Assembly (NCBI GenBank): GCA_030141605.1
Contig: JAQGDQ010000031.1
Span: 854,001-918,000 of the forward strand
Reading direction: 5' to 3'
Source of the DNA: Tubiluchus corallicola
Lineage: Eukaryota; Priapulida; Priapulimorpha; Priapulimorphida; Tubiluchidae
Length of the DNA: 64,000 nucleotides
Shown here: in pieces, positions 11,735 to 25,927 of the stretch
How the letters are laid out: each line of letters starts with the position of its first letter
Position numbering within the stretch: position 1 is the stretch's first letter
The notes under the pieces: model-generated
What the model was told of the DNA's origin: nothing
The model's input: only the letters and a program-made list of their open reading frames with translations
Database searches by the model: none
Translations under genes and position numbers: made by a program

Positions 11735-12375
11735 TAATGATGTTAAATGATACAGCATCGAATTGATAATTATTGATACCATTTCGTATCGTTTGGCATC
11801 AATAAGTCATTTTCCCCTGTTGTTATCATACCAATTTTCCACCCAAAAAATCACTATTGTGCTGATAAAATTGTGTGTCACAGTTGTATTCGTAGCCCTG
11901 TATTCACAATAAATATTTGCCAACACGTTTGAAAAACAAAACTGCACCCGAAGTTTTGAAGATTGAACATGACAGTGTCTATACAAAAGTAAGTTTGCTA
12001 CTCATATTTTTACGAAATTATTATTATGGTGAAATTCTTTGAAATTTTTTGGTGTGATTCTGATTGTAATAACATTAGTTTATTAATTTTTGGGGAACTT
12101 AGAGCAAGATTTTTTTCAAAAAGTTTTATTCAATTCAGTAAATATTATTTCGGTACTACTCCTATTATTATTAGTGTTTTGTCAGTTTCTGAAATACTTT
12201 GTTTATTGTTATAATTATGACAATTACAATAATCATAATGTTATATTGGTATGTAAATGAACACAGTTAAAAATTGTTTTGTATCGTTTTAAAAAGTGTA
12301 TTGAACGGTATTGTATCGCTGAACCTTTCTTGTATCAAAATTGAATCGAAATCGAAATGTATTGACTTATATCAT
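11735..12375 (+). mobile_element. Possible relative of the 4162 hAT-like element
   Basis: It shares GATGTTAAATGATAC with the left end of the 4162 element and has the same enrichment for GTATCG/CGATAC motifs near both ends. The right terminus and target duplication could not be placed, so the end coordinate is approximate. Confidence 0.35.
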
Positions 12376-12656
12376 TAATTATTATTATTATTATTTTTAT
12401 TTAGTACAAATTATCATTACTGATGTTATTTAAATGGTGTTTTGTTGTTTTGGTTATACAACATTCTAAAAAACATAGCATGTCCCACCTATTGATTTCA
12501 TGCATTCCTGTGCACTGCCCCTGCCCACAATGCAACATCCCTCAAATCTAGATTTGCTTTTGCTAAGTCTTTTTGCAGTATATCTATATACGTCAGTAGC
12601 CGACGAAATGGTGTATGGAAGTTTACAAATAAAATTAAGAATAACTAAATGATCAT

Positions 12657-13258
12657 TAGGGGTGAGCATTCTCTACCAGAGAGTGAATTCGAACCAAACT
12701 GAATATGTAACTGTTGAATTCAAATCGAACTGAACTTCAGTATTTCAAATTCGAATTGACATTGAAAAATTTTTGAACAAGTTTTCGAACCACCAGTAAA
12801 AATTTGTTTTACAGAGATCATGCATATTACTCGATTTTGTTCTGCAGTAAAACCATTAATAATTTGTTTAAAATTGTACACAGAAATCACAGCTGATTGC
12901 ATGATGTTTCAATCGTTTTAATGATAAAGATTCAGATTCATTTATTTTCCCTTTTGTTAGAGGGATGGAATTCCGGAAATGCTGAAATTAGTAGACTCAC
13001 TATATTGGGATGGCAGACTAGATGACTTTTTTGTCTTTTGCCATCCCGTCCTTCTCTAAGCTTTGTAACTCATTGTTAATTACTATCTATGATTGTTATT
13101 CTGAAGGCGAAACATAAATTATTATTATTATTATTATTGAAGGTATAAAGAACGTACGTGATTGAAATGCTGAATTACTCGAATCTATAATTTTAGGTCC
13201 GAATCGGATTTGAACTAAAAAAATTCGTTCGAACTGGCACGTTGGATACTCACCCTTA
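12657..13258 (+). mobile_element. hAT-like MITE, copy 2, with a nested insertion
   Basis: The ends TAGGGGTGAGCATTC and (from the right) TAAGGGTGAGTATC are inverted repeats, bounded by a perfect 8-base duplication ATGATCAT at 12649-12656 and 13259-13266. The body is rich in TTCGAA and GAATTC. Compared with copy 1 it holds about 210 extra bases (12932-13145), a later insertion. Confidence 0.85.
12932..13145 (+). mobile_element. Nested retroelement fragment with (ATT)n tail
   Basis: It interrupts the hAT-like copy, is flanked by ATAAAGA on both sides, and ends in a run of ATT units. The core resembles 9847-9960. This fits a SINE or a short LINE 3' end inserted by target-primed reverse transcription; no tRNA-like head is visible. 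Confidence 0.5.
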
Positions 13259-13276
13259 ATGATCATCACTCATCAA

Positions 13277-13612
13277 TATGGGTGAGCATCGAACGTTCGA
13301 GTTCGAACGTTCGAATCGAATTCGAACGAGTTTTTTTAGTTCGAACTCGATTCGAATCCAAATCTATAGATTCGAATAATTCAGCACTTAAATCACACGT
13401 GTTTTTCATCACTAAAACGATTGAAACATTATTGTAGAACAAAACCTAGTGATATGCATGGTCTTTGTAAGTCTTTGTAAGACTAATTTTTGCTGGTGGT
13501 TCGAAAACTTGTTCGAAAATCTTTCAATCTCAATTCGAATTTGGTTCGAATTCGAAACACTGAAGTTCGGTTCGATTCGAATTCGCTTTCTGGTTGAGAA
13601 TGCTTACCCCTA
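13277..13612 (-). mobile_element. hAT-like MITE, copy 3, inverted
   Basis: Same family as 11164 and 12657 but in reverse orientation. Perfect 8-base target duplication CTCATCAA at 13269-13276 and 13613-13620. It lies ten bases from the target duplication of copy 2, so the pair forms a large imperfect palindrome. Confidence 0.85.
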
Positions 13613-14329
13613 CTCATCAATCGCCATCCAGCAAGAGCAGGTTTGGAAGAAAATCATGTGAATAAAAATAAATACGTAAGAACGATGCGCCATCCTTGCG
13701 ATTTACAAATACAAAATTATTTGATAAATGGCTACCGTTAAATTATTTTGTTAGTGGTTTTATGTTATTGTTTTAAAATGACATTACGGATATGTCTTTC
13801 TGTCTTGCAATGAGGAAAAGATGTACGAACGATCTAATTGTGTAAAGTAAGTTATAATATACGTTATTGGTCTTAATAACACTTATAAGCTGGAAAAAAT
13901 GAATGTCTAGTGTTTAATCTACGAATACGAGTTTATTATCATGATTAACAATATTATGAATTGCAGCAGGTATCGTCGTTACAGCATTAACAAATTTTTA
14001 TTTGTTGCAGTTAAATGGCGCGTCTTAAGTATTTTACACGCAGATTTGCATGCTGTGAAATTTAATGCAGAGATGGAGTTGTGAACTTTTTTGAAGTTTT
14101 AAAAATATTTTTTTTCGACTTTTATGATTAATTTATTATTGTTGCTGGCGTTGTTGTTGTTGTCCTTTTCCTTGCCGTTGCTGCTATTAACTACTATTAT
14201 CAGGCATAATCTATCAGTTACAGTCACTGCAAATGAAAGAAACAACAGTTCTATTATGTCGTACACTTATATGGGTCATATCGTGTAACATTAGATATTT
14301 ATATTGTATTGGGCATAAGAAGCATAATT

Positions 14330-14724
14330 ACGCTTATTCAAACCCAATAGATCTGGAGTATTCTGGGTGTATGCAGTCATTGTTTGGGCTCTGCAATACG
14401 TATCTTTTAAAGAAAAGTTGGAAAAGGTTCAACGAAGATGTCTACGTCTTGCTAGCGATCTGGATATTAACAAAATATCTACCTTAGAGGAGAGACGACA
14501 CAATTGATCTTGTCACAGTTTTGAATCCGAATGATTTTTTTGAACGTCCTCATAGAGAGTTACTTGGTCGTGAACGGAAACTACATGTCAGATACCCTCG
14601 CACAAATATAAGGAAGCACTTTTTATCCAAACGTGCTGTGCGAAAGTGGAACAATCTAGGCAGTGATATTGTTAATGCCCCCAGTGTTGAGTGGTTTAAA
14701 CGAGCACTGAGGGGAGTGCGTTGA
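14330..14724 (+). pseudogene. LINE reverse transcriptase C-terminal remnant
   Basis: Three frames carry successive pieces of the C-terminal region of a CR1/jockey-like ORF2: a DLEYSGCMQSLFG segment, then LEKVQRRCLRLA followed by LEERR, then LLGRERKLHVRYPRTN, HFLSKRAVRKWNNL and APSVEWFKRAL. The frame changes show it is dead. The upstream limit is uncertain; 13621-14330 has nothing else I recognise. Confidence 0.75.
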
Positions 14725-17700
14725 AAGCATTTTTTATATGATAGGGCTTTTACAACTTTTGAAGTAAGAATCTACGGTAATATGCGGTAATGAGTGGAAA
14801 AAGAAAAAGGGTAAAAAAGATTTAATGGAAAAGAAATAATTCTAGTGGAATGATGTAAGATGAAAGAACAATTTATTTGACACATGCAAATCAGAAGAGT
14901 ATAATATACAATGCTGACAATAATAGTTGCTTAAGTGTGGGAGTAGCTTCATGACTGCAAGCAGTTTCAAGGAAGCTACCCTTCAGTAGAAAAGTGACAG
15001 GATCCATATTAAATTTGCTTACTTGGACGATTTTCCATCTTATGTTTCAGCAATGGAACTCAGTTTTTGCTTTAAAATTTGATTGAATTTTTAGTGACTA
15101 CATAGTTTGTTTTTTTTTTCTTAATTTTTTTCACTGTACTGTTACATAATCAATTATGGTTTCTGTTTTTCACTGAACTTGATACATTTATCAATGCTGA
15201 ATATTTGGTGCTTATATTTTTTTTAAATACTAGTATTCTTGTTTGATGAGATGCCATTGGCCTTTAAGACTGATTTTCAATCAGTTTAATTTACTTTGTC
15301 ATTGAAACCTTCATAATCACCACTATTATGCAGAGTGTGAGCAAACTTTCCTTGGTTCATATTTATAGCAAAATTTCTTGATTCTCACATAATGCAGAAC
15401 TTTATTTGTTTATTCTCCTTAAACATAATTATCTGGCTTAATAACTCGTTAGCCTTACAAGATTAGGTGACGAAACAGAAATGGTGCATAGCCCTGGGCA
15501 GGCTAGGGACAGCAGTTTGATGACCTCTAATCTCTGGTCAAGGGGTAGGGGCTGTGTCGTTCTGTTTTTCCATTACTTCGCATCTCCTTCACATGTATTT
15601 AGGTATTGTGGGGTAGGTGTCCAGCGGTGACTTTAAAAATTAGGGATTCCTTAACGGCCGGAGATATAACCCAAAATCAGAAAACAGGGCTATCTATGTC
15701 TGTAACTCCATAAGCATAAGACATATAACAAAATTTGCAGGGTAGACGCTTGAGTTAGGTGCTCAGAGAATAGTATAGGAAAGGCGACCTCTGGGTCAAA
15801 GGTCACAGCAAAGTACTGCAAATGACTTTGTCACTAAGCTGTTTTTATATTAGGAGACTGTTTTTGCATGTATGGATATCTAAGAAGAGGTAGATATGCA
15901 CTAAGAAAGTGGATGTGGCCAGGTCACATGACATGGGCATAAGTGTTAAAACAGGGCTTGTTAATAATTAGGAAACTAAATGAAATTTGTAGGTAGATAT
16001 CTGGGGCATGGGCTCAGACAACTGAACACTGCTTGGTGACCTAGGGTGTAAGGGTCAAGGACAGTAGATATATGTAAGTTTTTTGTCAGGCCCTCTCTCC
16101 TACTGTTTTTGGTACGTGACTAAATGGGCCTAAGCTAAGTTTTTTTGTACGGCAAATATGGGCCATTTGGATAGTGAAAAAATTTTCACTAGCAGCCAAA
16201 GTTGAAAATGGGCAGGTTGGCACAGATGTTTTTCCAGTCTTTAAGAATAGTAACTTGTAGTATGTCAAATGAAGGGTCTCAGTGAAACAAATTAATTGGT
16301 ATAAGTTAAGCAAAATTGATATCTCTAATCCCACAAGGGGCAAAATAGCGATCAGAGAGACAAATGCATTCCAGTGTCGACTGAAGCTTGTAGCATGTCA
16401 AATAAACTTTGGGTCTCAATGAGATGAATTGAATGGTATGATGGTAGGAGATCGGTTGTTCTTTTATTCACGGATCGAAAAGTCACAAGTTGCGATTTCA
16501 TTATAACTTTCAATAAAAAGTTGGCATCTTTTCAAGGCCTAATTCTTTAGCTATTAATTGTAAAAATCTTCAGTTTCTGATGTTGTCAGGAACATTGTCA
16601 ACTAGTAGATTCTAGTTTGTATCAAGTTTAAGTAGACATCTGTGCCGAGAAAGGATTGCTTGCCTCTGCTCGATTGATTAAGTCTGGATTACTCGTTATG
16701 ATTAGGTCGCTAATGTTGTTCTCTCTAGTTGGCTAGTTGATGAGCTGAGTCAAGTGGTTATTCTCCAGGGCATTTTGAAATATCTGCAGTTCCAGTTCCC
16801 TTTTAGCTAAATTTTGTTCTTATGTTGCAGTTAACCATAACAGTGCTCAGTATTATTGAGTCTGGCACAGAAATGATTTATTTGTATGTGGTACATTACA
16901 TAGTTTCCTTTTGTAGCTTCTTCAATGAAACGATTGATTTACCCTTCCATTTCTGCACCATTATGTAGCACTGCACAGATCTGTGGTAAACACAGAGTTC
17001 TGCTTGTGTCAACACTGCCTTTTACAAATGGTTATCGAACGTGTGCATCAAGTCACCATTTATATCTGTTTGCACAACGCTACTATTCCGAAATAATTTC
17101 ATGCTTTCTTGTATATTCGGACAGTAGCTCCCAAAATAACCTGGGTGATGAACCTTTATAGATCAAAGCTATTCGTTGTTTGTGCTGTAATGACAACGTC
17201 CACGAACACTACAAAAACATACATAATCGGTTGATCAAGTGCTGATATTTTTAGTGGAACTTACAATTCTGCAGTCACTTGCAACATCATTCATTTTTTG
17301 TGTATATGCATGTTTTATTGTATCTGCCACGTATGGCTTCTAATTAGTTATAAAATGCAATTAGTAAACTTATACAATGCAATTAGTAATGATAATTAAA
17401 CTCTTTGAAGGACACAACATTTAGTCCAGCTAACAGCATCTATGTATATAAAGTACCAAATCAAAATAAGGTTAGAAGTCATAAATAAATGTTAGGCACT
17501 TCCTAGGCTTAGTTGGTCGTAATCTCAATTGCAAGATTTTTGAAAATTAATAACGGGACAGTTCAATAGTTCTTTAAATTTTTGAATCCAGCTATAGTCT
17601 TATTGAAACTAGATTTGGACTAGCAACTTTTGAATTATGTGCTTGATGTATGAGATCGCTCTGCACCTTTCAACTAATGAAGACAGGATTTGATGCAATA

Positions 17701-20700
17701 CTAATAGAGCTCTCGCCAACTTCCTCCATTTCAAGTGCTAGTTTATCCTCAGTAGACTAATTAGTAAGTTATTCTAATTAATTTTGCGCCTAAGTGATCC
17801 AGTGGGTAGCTCAAAGATTCCTGGCTTAAAATCCACTTCATTAATTAAATGTGCATTAGCTTGATTGCAAGGTTACTAGTTATGCACGATTTATTGATTC
17901 TTTTGAAGGAAATATAGCGAAATGAAGGAAATCTAAAAATAATTGGCCGTGACCTCGGATATGCCTCTGATAACAAGGAACTTTTCGCCGCAGCCAAGAA
18001 TAAATGGTCTACAGATATTTTTTCTGCAAGTTTATGCTTTGCGTTATATATTAATTGTCTGACTTCGGTGAATTAGTAAGCTACTCGGCTTTTACCTTCA
18101 GAATTTTCATTATTGTTTGACTTCCTGCATAGGTTGCGCTAATGGTTGCTCGCCATCATTCGTATTATGTTCTTATTACATTTAGATGGTGGCGAGATGA
18201 GTTTTGTCCAATTCGATTATAAAGCGATGCTGTGCCACAAGGGTCTGCCCTAGATGCATTCCTAATGCAATCTGTGCTTGTTAAAGCCACCACTAGGGTG
18301 GCCTATTACCCGTAGATGGATTGAATCTTTTGGGGTGCGAAACGTTAATGATAATTTTGCTGCCAAGTATATAAGTAAATTTGCTGTATTATCAAAATCA
18401 CATTGCGTTTTAGGGTGCCTTTCAAAAGTTCCTTGTTATTTTTAAAAATACATTAAAAATCAATAAGAATTGTACCAGAAGCCAAATGACAATTTCCAGA
18501 GAGTCCCAGTGGCTTCAGACTTGGCTTCATAAATCTCGTGCAGTGATTTTGACATATGTATATCCACGCATCACACATTTTCTAAATCAATGCAGAGATA
18601 AATTTACAGTTTTCTAAAGAAACAGTGTGACATCATAAAAAAATGGTAAGTCCAAAAAATTATCAACTATTGTCCAAGAACTTACCACAAGACAAATGCT
18701 TTTGGTCAGTTAGCTGCAAAGAAAAATGAAAATGAAATTAGTGAGAGATTTCTGAAATGCTTGCATTATCAGGAATACAGGGATTCTCTCACGTCAAATC
18801 TGGTAGTGTTGTGAGATACTGCTACTTGTTTGAAGACCTGTCTGACTGCTTAGTTTTGGGTAAAAAAAATCCTGGCCGGTCAGTTATTGTTTTCTTCATC
18901 TGAGGTATCCTAAACTGAGAAAAGCGTTAAATTACCTGCTGCTTTGTGATTTTTCAATTACTAGATAAAACTGTTTTGATTGTGATCAGGGTCAGCAGGA
19001 GTATGTATGACGATTGTTTGTTTTAATGCGAAGCTTGTAAACGTTCAGCTGAAATTCGCTGGGAATCGAATGTTTTGGGCTGAAATATTGATGTTGTAAT
19101 CTGTGCATAGTTTGATTTGTCAGCAGCTTTTATCAAGGTGTCCTCTAATGAGTTAGTATGGAAAAGGGTTTATTTCTGGCTGATACTTGTAGTTTTTGTC
19201 TTCTCGTAAAGGTGATTGTGGTGACCGTGATGACATAGAGGACGCGTATTGACGAATGCTCTTGAGATTCACAAGAACTGCACGCATCACTGAAAAGGAA
19301 ATACTCAAAATATTAAGATTCTTATTCTCAGGAAACAATTTTTTATTAAAATGTATTTGCTCATAAATGTATTTTTATAATTTGTCGCCCCGAATGGGCT
19401 ACGGATAATATATTTTGTAGTTGGTATTAGTTCCTAAACTCCATTTCATGCTTGCGGTGATTCAGAAGTATTTGCTGTTTGCATAGAATTTGCTAAACGC
19501 TTTCCAGATGCCATTTTTCTTTCTGATGCAGCGTGTTTTATACGTAGGAGAGCAGTTGACAATGCAATAAGAACAACAACAATAATAACACTCAGATGAG
19601 TAGTGATCTAGGTCAGGTCCCTTGGTCCAGGTCCTTTGGTCGAGTTAGTTGACCAAAAAACATTTGTAGTCACTGTAATGTCGACCTGTACTTGTTAATG
19701 TAGTACCTAAAAAGTATCTTAAGGCTAATATTCAAACTAAACTAAATTAATTTTTAATTTCATTTCTTTTTTTTAATTTCGTAATTAAGGCAGAATGCAT
19801 TTAGTGTAAGGTATGTAGCAATGCGTAAGGCATGCGTGCATTTGGTAATATCTGAGTACCAATTATTGTCAGGGTACATAATGCATAATGAGAATTACAC
19901 AATAGATGTACCTCTATTGAAGATTAGAGTCTTGCCCATTAATATGATTGATTGCTTCGACAATCAGTGTGGCGCCATTGGGCGACCGATTTGGCAGTTG
20001 CTTCTGCGCTGTGATGTAAAGTGCCCAGGTACTAACGCAACGCTTATTTTTTTTATAATAAAAATAAAAACCGGCTTGGATTGAGCGGGAACATGAATGG
20101 AAACGGTAGTAATAGATGATACAACGAATTGTCTTAATTTTCATTTCTTGAGTTAAGCCTTGTGGCTAAATCAACTTTTGTTCAGTCAATCATGCTAAAT
20201 GTATAAAGATCATTGAATAGTCACCGTTCGAATTTTGCATAGAAATGAAAATCGTGCTAATATATTTGTGAGTCAGCAGGCCTATTTTATTCTATAATTG
20301 CTAACCTCAAAAGAAAAATACTCTTATGGGTGATAAGTGAGAGTACACAGTATATGTGCAAAGCATGATTGTACATATTTGTGAGGTTGCAAATTGCAAA
20401 ATAGGATTTTTGTGCCTGAACTTGTCTGTGTAGAAACAAACTGTGTCTGCCGTGTAAGTTTGTTTTCTGTCTATAAGAAAAATATACGTTTAGCAGCACG
20501 GGAGGACGAAACATCTGCTTGGATAAGGTCCTTGCATGTTTAAAAAACGAATTAAAGTTTTTTTAAATCAATATAATATGACTTAACTAAAACGTCTATT
20601 CTTCCGATAAATAGTTAAATAATTAAATTCAGAAATAATAGTTAAATAGATAACTAAACAAACATAATGTTTGTACAATTATACTTGTCTATAAAAAATC

Positions 20701-23590
20701 GGTATTTCCAGATCACTCGTTTTTTGCTCTTGCTTATACGTTAGCAGTTTGAAGATGAAGACTACAGCAATTTGATTGAGGAAGTTAAGTGATGTTGTTA
20801 TTTCGGTCGTGTCTGGCGCTTTTCCAGTCTCAATCTCTAATTAGTGCTTTTCATCTCTAAAAGCTTTCCAACAATAGACGAGTGATAAAATTGCTTAAGA
20901 GTGAAGAGCTGAAAGGGGAGGTCTTCGGAAGCATTTGCTGACTGCAGAAATGTTCGACGAATGCTATTTAAGAGCAGCGGAAAGATTTGAAATGAGTGGG
21001 CAGTACATTTGCTTGAAATGGATAGAATCAGCTGAAGTAGACGTGCCTAAAGTACATGTGCCTTCCTTAAATTCAGAATCTTTTTTGAGCATCGGAAAAT
21101 AGTAGAAACAAGAGACGCATTACAAACGGAAACGGAACCATGAATTGTGAGGGAGTCTATATTAATTGGAAATAGCTGCGTCAACAATGCAAGCAACGAT
21201 ACACATGCCGTGCCGAAGTTTTGGATGCTGCTGTCCGACTGGCGCCTGGTTTTCGAGGTGATTCGTCCAAAGTTGGCGTCCAAGCAGTGAGCGGTTAATG
21301 TAATAATCAATCAATAAGCAGCACCAGCGAGGAGTGGAGAGCGCTGGGCTTCATTACGACTCTCATTCATTCCCCACTATGCTGCACGTGATTACGCACT
21401 GAACTTCTGCTTCTGACAGAATGAAATGCATGCTGGTGTGTAAATAGGCTGTTGGTGTGTGATGAGAGAGACTTCCAACTGATTGTAATTGGGACCATTT
21501 TGAAGATCAGTGACTTATCCTGCTGAAAGACCCAGAGCTGAAGTTGGCTGTAAGTAGAATATCAGAAATCTCTCTCACTCGTTCCCATTCTCTCTCTTTT
21601 TCTCTCTCTTTCTGGTTCTCACCCGCCCTCTGTGTGTCGTCCCTTACCCTCTCTCCTGTTTTTTTTAATTTGCATGGTCAAATTGCTCTGCTTCCTTCTT
21701 TCTTGTTTGTCTTATTCTATAGATCACACTTGGTCATTTCTCCTGGCAGAAACATATAAAATCGCTTAGTGATAAATGCGATTATCAGCGGGACTAATTT
21801 CGCTGTTGTTTGTTTCCTCGGATACCGCATCAGTTACGTCACTGGAATGCGGTGGTGATCAACGCATGAAATTTCCAGAATTTCAACTTATCGTATGTGT
21901 GCTATTGCATCAGCAAATTACATGACACTGGCTGTGTGTGCTGTTTGCAAAATAGTTTTCTGTTGTAGATTCTAATTATAGCCATTAGTTTTCTATTCCA
22001 CGTATTCGTTTCTGATTTTTTACTTTTTTCTAATACTGATCGTGGAAAATTCTTGCTTGTACTGTTACCCGACCTACCGGATACATCTCACAAATCCTCA
22101 CAACATTTCGTATTAGATATCATTTTTATTTGTGATGCAGAATAAGTAAGATTTTCACCACACATTAACTATACGGACAAACCCTTCCAATATCAAATGA
22201 CTTTCGTAAATTTATATTGGGAATAAGATTTTACAAGTCGTTTTATGTGTTTGGAAACTAGTGACAAGCACTTCCAATTTATGTTGGAACAGATTTTACA
22301 AAATGTCTTCTGTAGTGTGACACAGACATTAGCAACGTTCATGACATGACATGACCAGCGGATGCAAGCCCCAACAGAAGAGGTGGAACTGTGTTGGAAT
22401 TCTTAATTTCCCAAATCGAATCTTTCAAAAACTGAAGAAGCAGCGGTTAACGGCTTTGCATTGAAACTGAAATTCATCAACGTTTCCTAACTGCTGGAGA
22501 TTATGGACCATGTTTTAAAACTTCTCGCTCTTGAACGTTTGGATACATTTCTTTAAAACACGTATGAATGAAAGTATAAAGAAATATAGAAGCGTATTAA
22601 CACAATTGCAGTCTTTAATAGTTAGTATGTCAGAGGTGTTACTCCATCTTCACCAAGGCAAAGTTGAAAAGTTGCAAAAATACCACCGAAACCATAACTT
22701 CGATAAAAGTTTGCAAAATTTTGCAGAAAGCGGATGTGCATTGGGTCGCCAACAAAATGCAATGACAAAGAACTCCCTGCATGTAAGCCTAGCACGAGAG
22801 GTGAAACTTCCCTAACAGCGGAGGCGGAAATGCAATATAACGATTATCAACAGCAAACCAAACCGACTAGATGATTGCCACCATTGATTATGTCAATATT
22901 GAATAAGATGACATCATCCATGCAATCATATTCATGATGGGAATTGCATTCACTGTTTTCCTGACGAGTTGTATGAGCAGTGTAGTCAAACATAATCCTG
23001 GTGAAATTAGACCACACTTGTACTGTGCAGCTGACTACGCTTTCATTATTCATCCACAAATCACATCTTCAGGGCTGACGGCTATTGTAAGATAAAGGCA
23101 TTGATCAATGATTTGTAAATGTCGATTGTCAGAAAACGAGACAATTTTGCTGTTCTTCGGTTTTCATACGTTTTTGTACAAACGTTTTGAGTTATGTGGA
23201 AGCAATTTCTGAGGATCGGTTAGTGTTTTTTGGATCAGATTTCATCTCATTGAAATTGCGTATCAAGTGAATTCCTTTGTTGACTGAAATGATTTCAAGT
23301 TTGTTGGTTTACACATTTCTAAATGGCACGATTAGATTTGTGTTGAACTTTTACTTATTTATCTAAAGCAATGGAAATTCAAATGGTACTTCCCAGAAAT
23401 GCTGTCTCACCAGCAGATCTTTTAGTCATTTCTGTAGCTAGCCAGCAGACAATTTTATTTTGCTCTAAATCGGTGTTTTGACTACGTTCCACATTTAGAT
23501 GTACATTCAGCTCAACGTTTCTAGCGATCAGCCATTTATTCAAATGATATCTGTCCACAGTTATATTGCTATTGCTGTGACTGGTACTAA
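14725..23590. other. Long stretch without recognisable genes
   Basis: No open frame resembles a known family. Notable only: diverged internal repetition around 15680-16460, for example the motif CTTGTAGTATGTCAAAT near 16254 and CTTGTAGCATGTCAAAT near 16387; and a possible untranslated exon at about 21420-21549 with a pyrimidine-rich acceptor and a GTAAGTAG donor, which could belong to the NDST 5' region but has no other support. A TCTCTCT-rich patch lies at about 21570-21660. Confidence 0.4.
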
Positions 23591-23597
23591 ATTCACA

Positions 23598-23692
23598 TGA
23601 AAAGAAAGTCACAGAAAAGTCACCTTTCAGTTTTTTCTGTGACTTTTTTCTGTGACTTTTTTACCTGTGACGTGTTTACCTGGATTCGCTAC
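23598..23692. repeat. GTGACTTTTTT block element, copy 1
   Basis: Two copies of GTCACAG/GTCACC separated by A-rich spacers face two copies of GTGACTTTTTTCT in inverted order, and it ends TTTACCTGGATTCG. That terminal sequence recurs at the end of copy 2 and, inverted, at the start of copy 3. Confidence 0.65.
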
Positions 23693-23822
23693 TGCATATT
23701 GAAAGTGTGACATTTGCATCACAACGTGACAAACAATAAACATAATAATTAATTACTATGATCATTCTACAAAATGTTGTGGTTGTAGAATATAGATTTT
23801 AGAAAGCAAAAACTGCATAAAC

Positions 23823-23982
23823 AGGTGAGTGGTAATGAAGTCATAGGAAAAAAGTCATGGAAAGAAGTCACAAATTTAGCTAGGAAAAGAAGTTACAGGA
23901 AAAACCCCTAACCCTAGCCAAAATTAATTATATCTTTTTTCCTATGACTTTTTTATCTGAGAATTTTTTACCTGAATTCGGG
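23823..23982. repeat. GTGACTTTTTT block element, copy 2, with telomere-like core
   Basis: AAGTCAT/AAGTCAC blocks separated by GGAAAAA lead into CCCCTAACCCTAGCC, then inverted CCTATGACTTTTTTA blocks, ending TTTACCTGAATTCG. The two halves make a long imperfect inverted repeat. Confidence 0.65.
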
Positions 23983-25527
23983 TCTATAGGGTTTGATGGA
24001 GTTTTTGCACTCTTATTTTCCCTGTCATAACCTTGCTGTTTTATCATTTTCCAGGAAATTGATGATCTGTCAGAGGTGACTTGCTCGTCAAGTAGAACAC
24101 TGTTCAGTGCAAAAAGGCATGCTCTTCTCGGGCACTCATGCTAGCATTCAATACAAATTTAATATTTTGACAGCCTGTATATTTAACTGTAACGTTTTTA
24201 ATGCCCTTCGTTGTTAATTTAATGTTTTTTGTTAAACGAAGGTCCATCTACAGTACAACAGGTGCTATGAAGCTTGCAAAGTTTATATTCTGCTGCAATT
24301 AATGTAACCAGTGGTACCAACCAAACTCAAATGAGCAAAAAAAAAACTTGTGTGTGGAAGTTGTTGACTCCGGTTTTGGTGCCGATGGGTTAAATTTATC
24401 GTTCAGATATAAAATGCACATAAAATTGTTATAAACCTCTGAAATTTGAAACGCAGAAAACGTGCACGTAGTGACATAGTGCACATGCGATCGTGCAGAA
24501 TTGAACGAATACCAGCAACGCCCTTGCACCAGGATGTAACTACAAAATAATCAAAAATTTAGCTTATTATAACCACGAATAACGTAAGTGGATGAATTGA
24601 TAATACAGTTGAATGTTAGGCCTAGGTCAACTGATAGTAATGTGTTAAAGAAAAAGAGCTTTTTCTCGCACAGCATGTACTCTTCTGGTTTGGTGTTTGA
24701 GGGTTAAATCTTGCTTTTTAATGCAGGCCTGTTGTAATCTAGTTTGTATTAATCAAAAGTAATCGATTGCTGGCCGACAAGGAGACGCCTTCCTGGATTT
24801 AATCAGTCCACAAGTCGGATAATAATTCATCATTCTTCTGAAATGAGCTGCAGTCTATCTAGTCACTGTATAATTCAGCGTAATTGAAGCCCGTGTGATT
24901 GAGTTATAGTAAGCGTGAAATACTTTTAGGATTTCGTAATCTGAACACTGAAGGTCTTGGTCGGTTTCTATTCTATAAAGAGGTTACATGAACATGAACT
25001 TGATGTTTGGACAGAATGTGCATGGTGTTCGATACTTCATCTGGTCTATCTGTGCATAAGTTTTATCTTGTAAGTTTTGACTTGTCCAGGTAGTAATGCA
25101 ACCTCAGACTTTTTAAATTAATGTGTCAACCTCAACCATATTTTTATTCGAACACTTTGCAAGTTACTTGTTCTTGTGTAGTTATAGTAATATGTTTTTA
25201 AGTGTATTGGAGAATATTTTCAATTTTGGAAGCATTAGCTCAAAATTTACTATTCAAAAAAGAAAAGAAGAATGGGAACAATCAAATTGTAATGATAAAT
25301 GTCTTTTATTAAACGGATGGACTTGAAGCTGACTAGCTGTGGCATGCTGTAGTTGTAAGAACTAGAAATATGCTAGATCAAAATTCAGCCTGTCGGTTTA
25401 GAATCAAATCGCACGGTAATATACATTAACTGGAGACCATCTTAAACCTCGGTGTCAGACAAACATACGAAGCAAAGAAGCTTTCAAAATATATCTAATT
25501 GCGTTTTATCTTGCGTTTTAAGCGTTG
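23983..25527. other. Stretch with nothing recognised
   Basis: AT-rich sequence with short chance open frames only. I saw no repeat boundary, RNA or coding homology. Confidence 0.4.
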
Positions 25528-25927
25528 TACCAAAAACAGGTGCTCTACCTCACAGCACAGACGTGTTCTGTTGAGACGTACTGCATGCGTTCGAGAGATC
25601 ACGCGTGAGTACTGTGGTAAATTTGAAATTTGAATTTTAAACTTTAAGTTTTCCGAATTTTTGTGTATCACACTGAATGTTTTACAGTAGTACTGTATTT
25701 CGCTTTCGCAGACACGTGCAACACGCTCGTGGAATGTTTGTGCTGTTGAAAATTATGTTCACTTGTGATGTCCGTCACTATTTGGGCTCGCCCGCCATTA
25801 ATTAAGTTTTTAACCTATCACTTAATTATCAGAAACGCTTTGGCATTATTATGGGTCATAAAATGTATACTTTATGCCGTACTTCAAAATAGAGTATAAT
25901 ATGAAAAATCATCCTGTTCTCGTTTAA
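25528..25927 (+). mobile_element. TTAA-family element, 5'-truncated copy
   Basis: From ACAGGTGCTCTACCTC to AAAAATCATCCTGTTCTC it aligns with the element at 41593, sharing CACGTGCAACAC, GCTGTTGAAAATTATGTTCA and TTGTGATGTC. It ends GTTTAA, consistent with a degraded TTAA terminus. The matching left end is missing. Confidence 0.7.
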
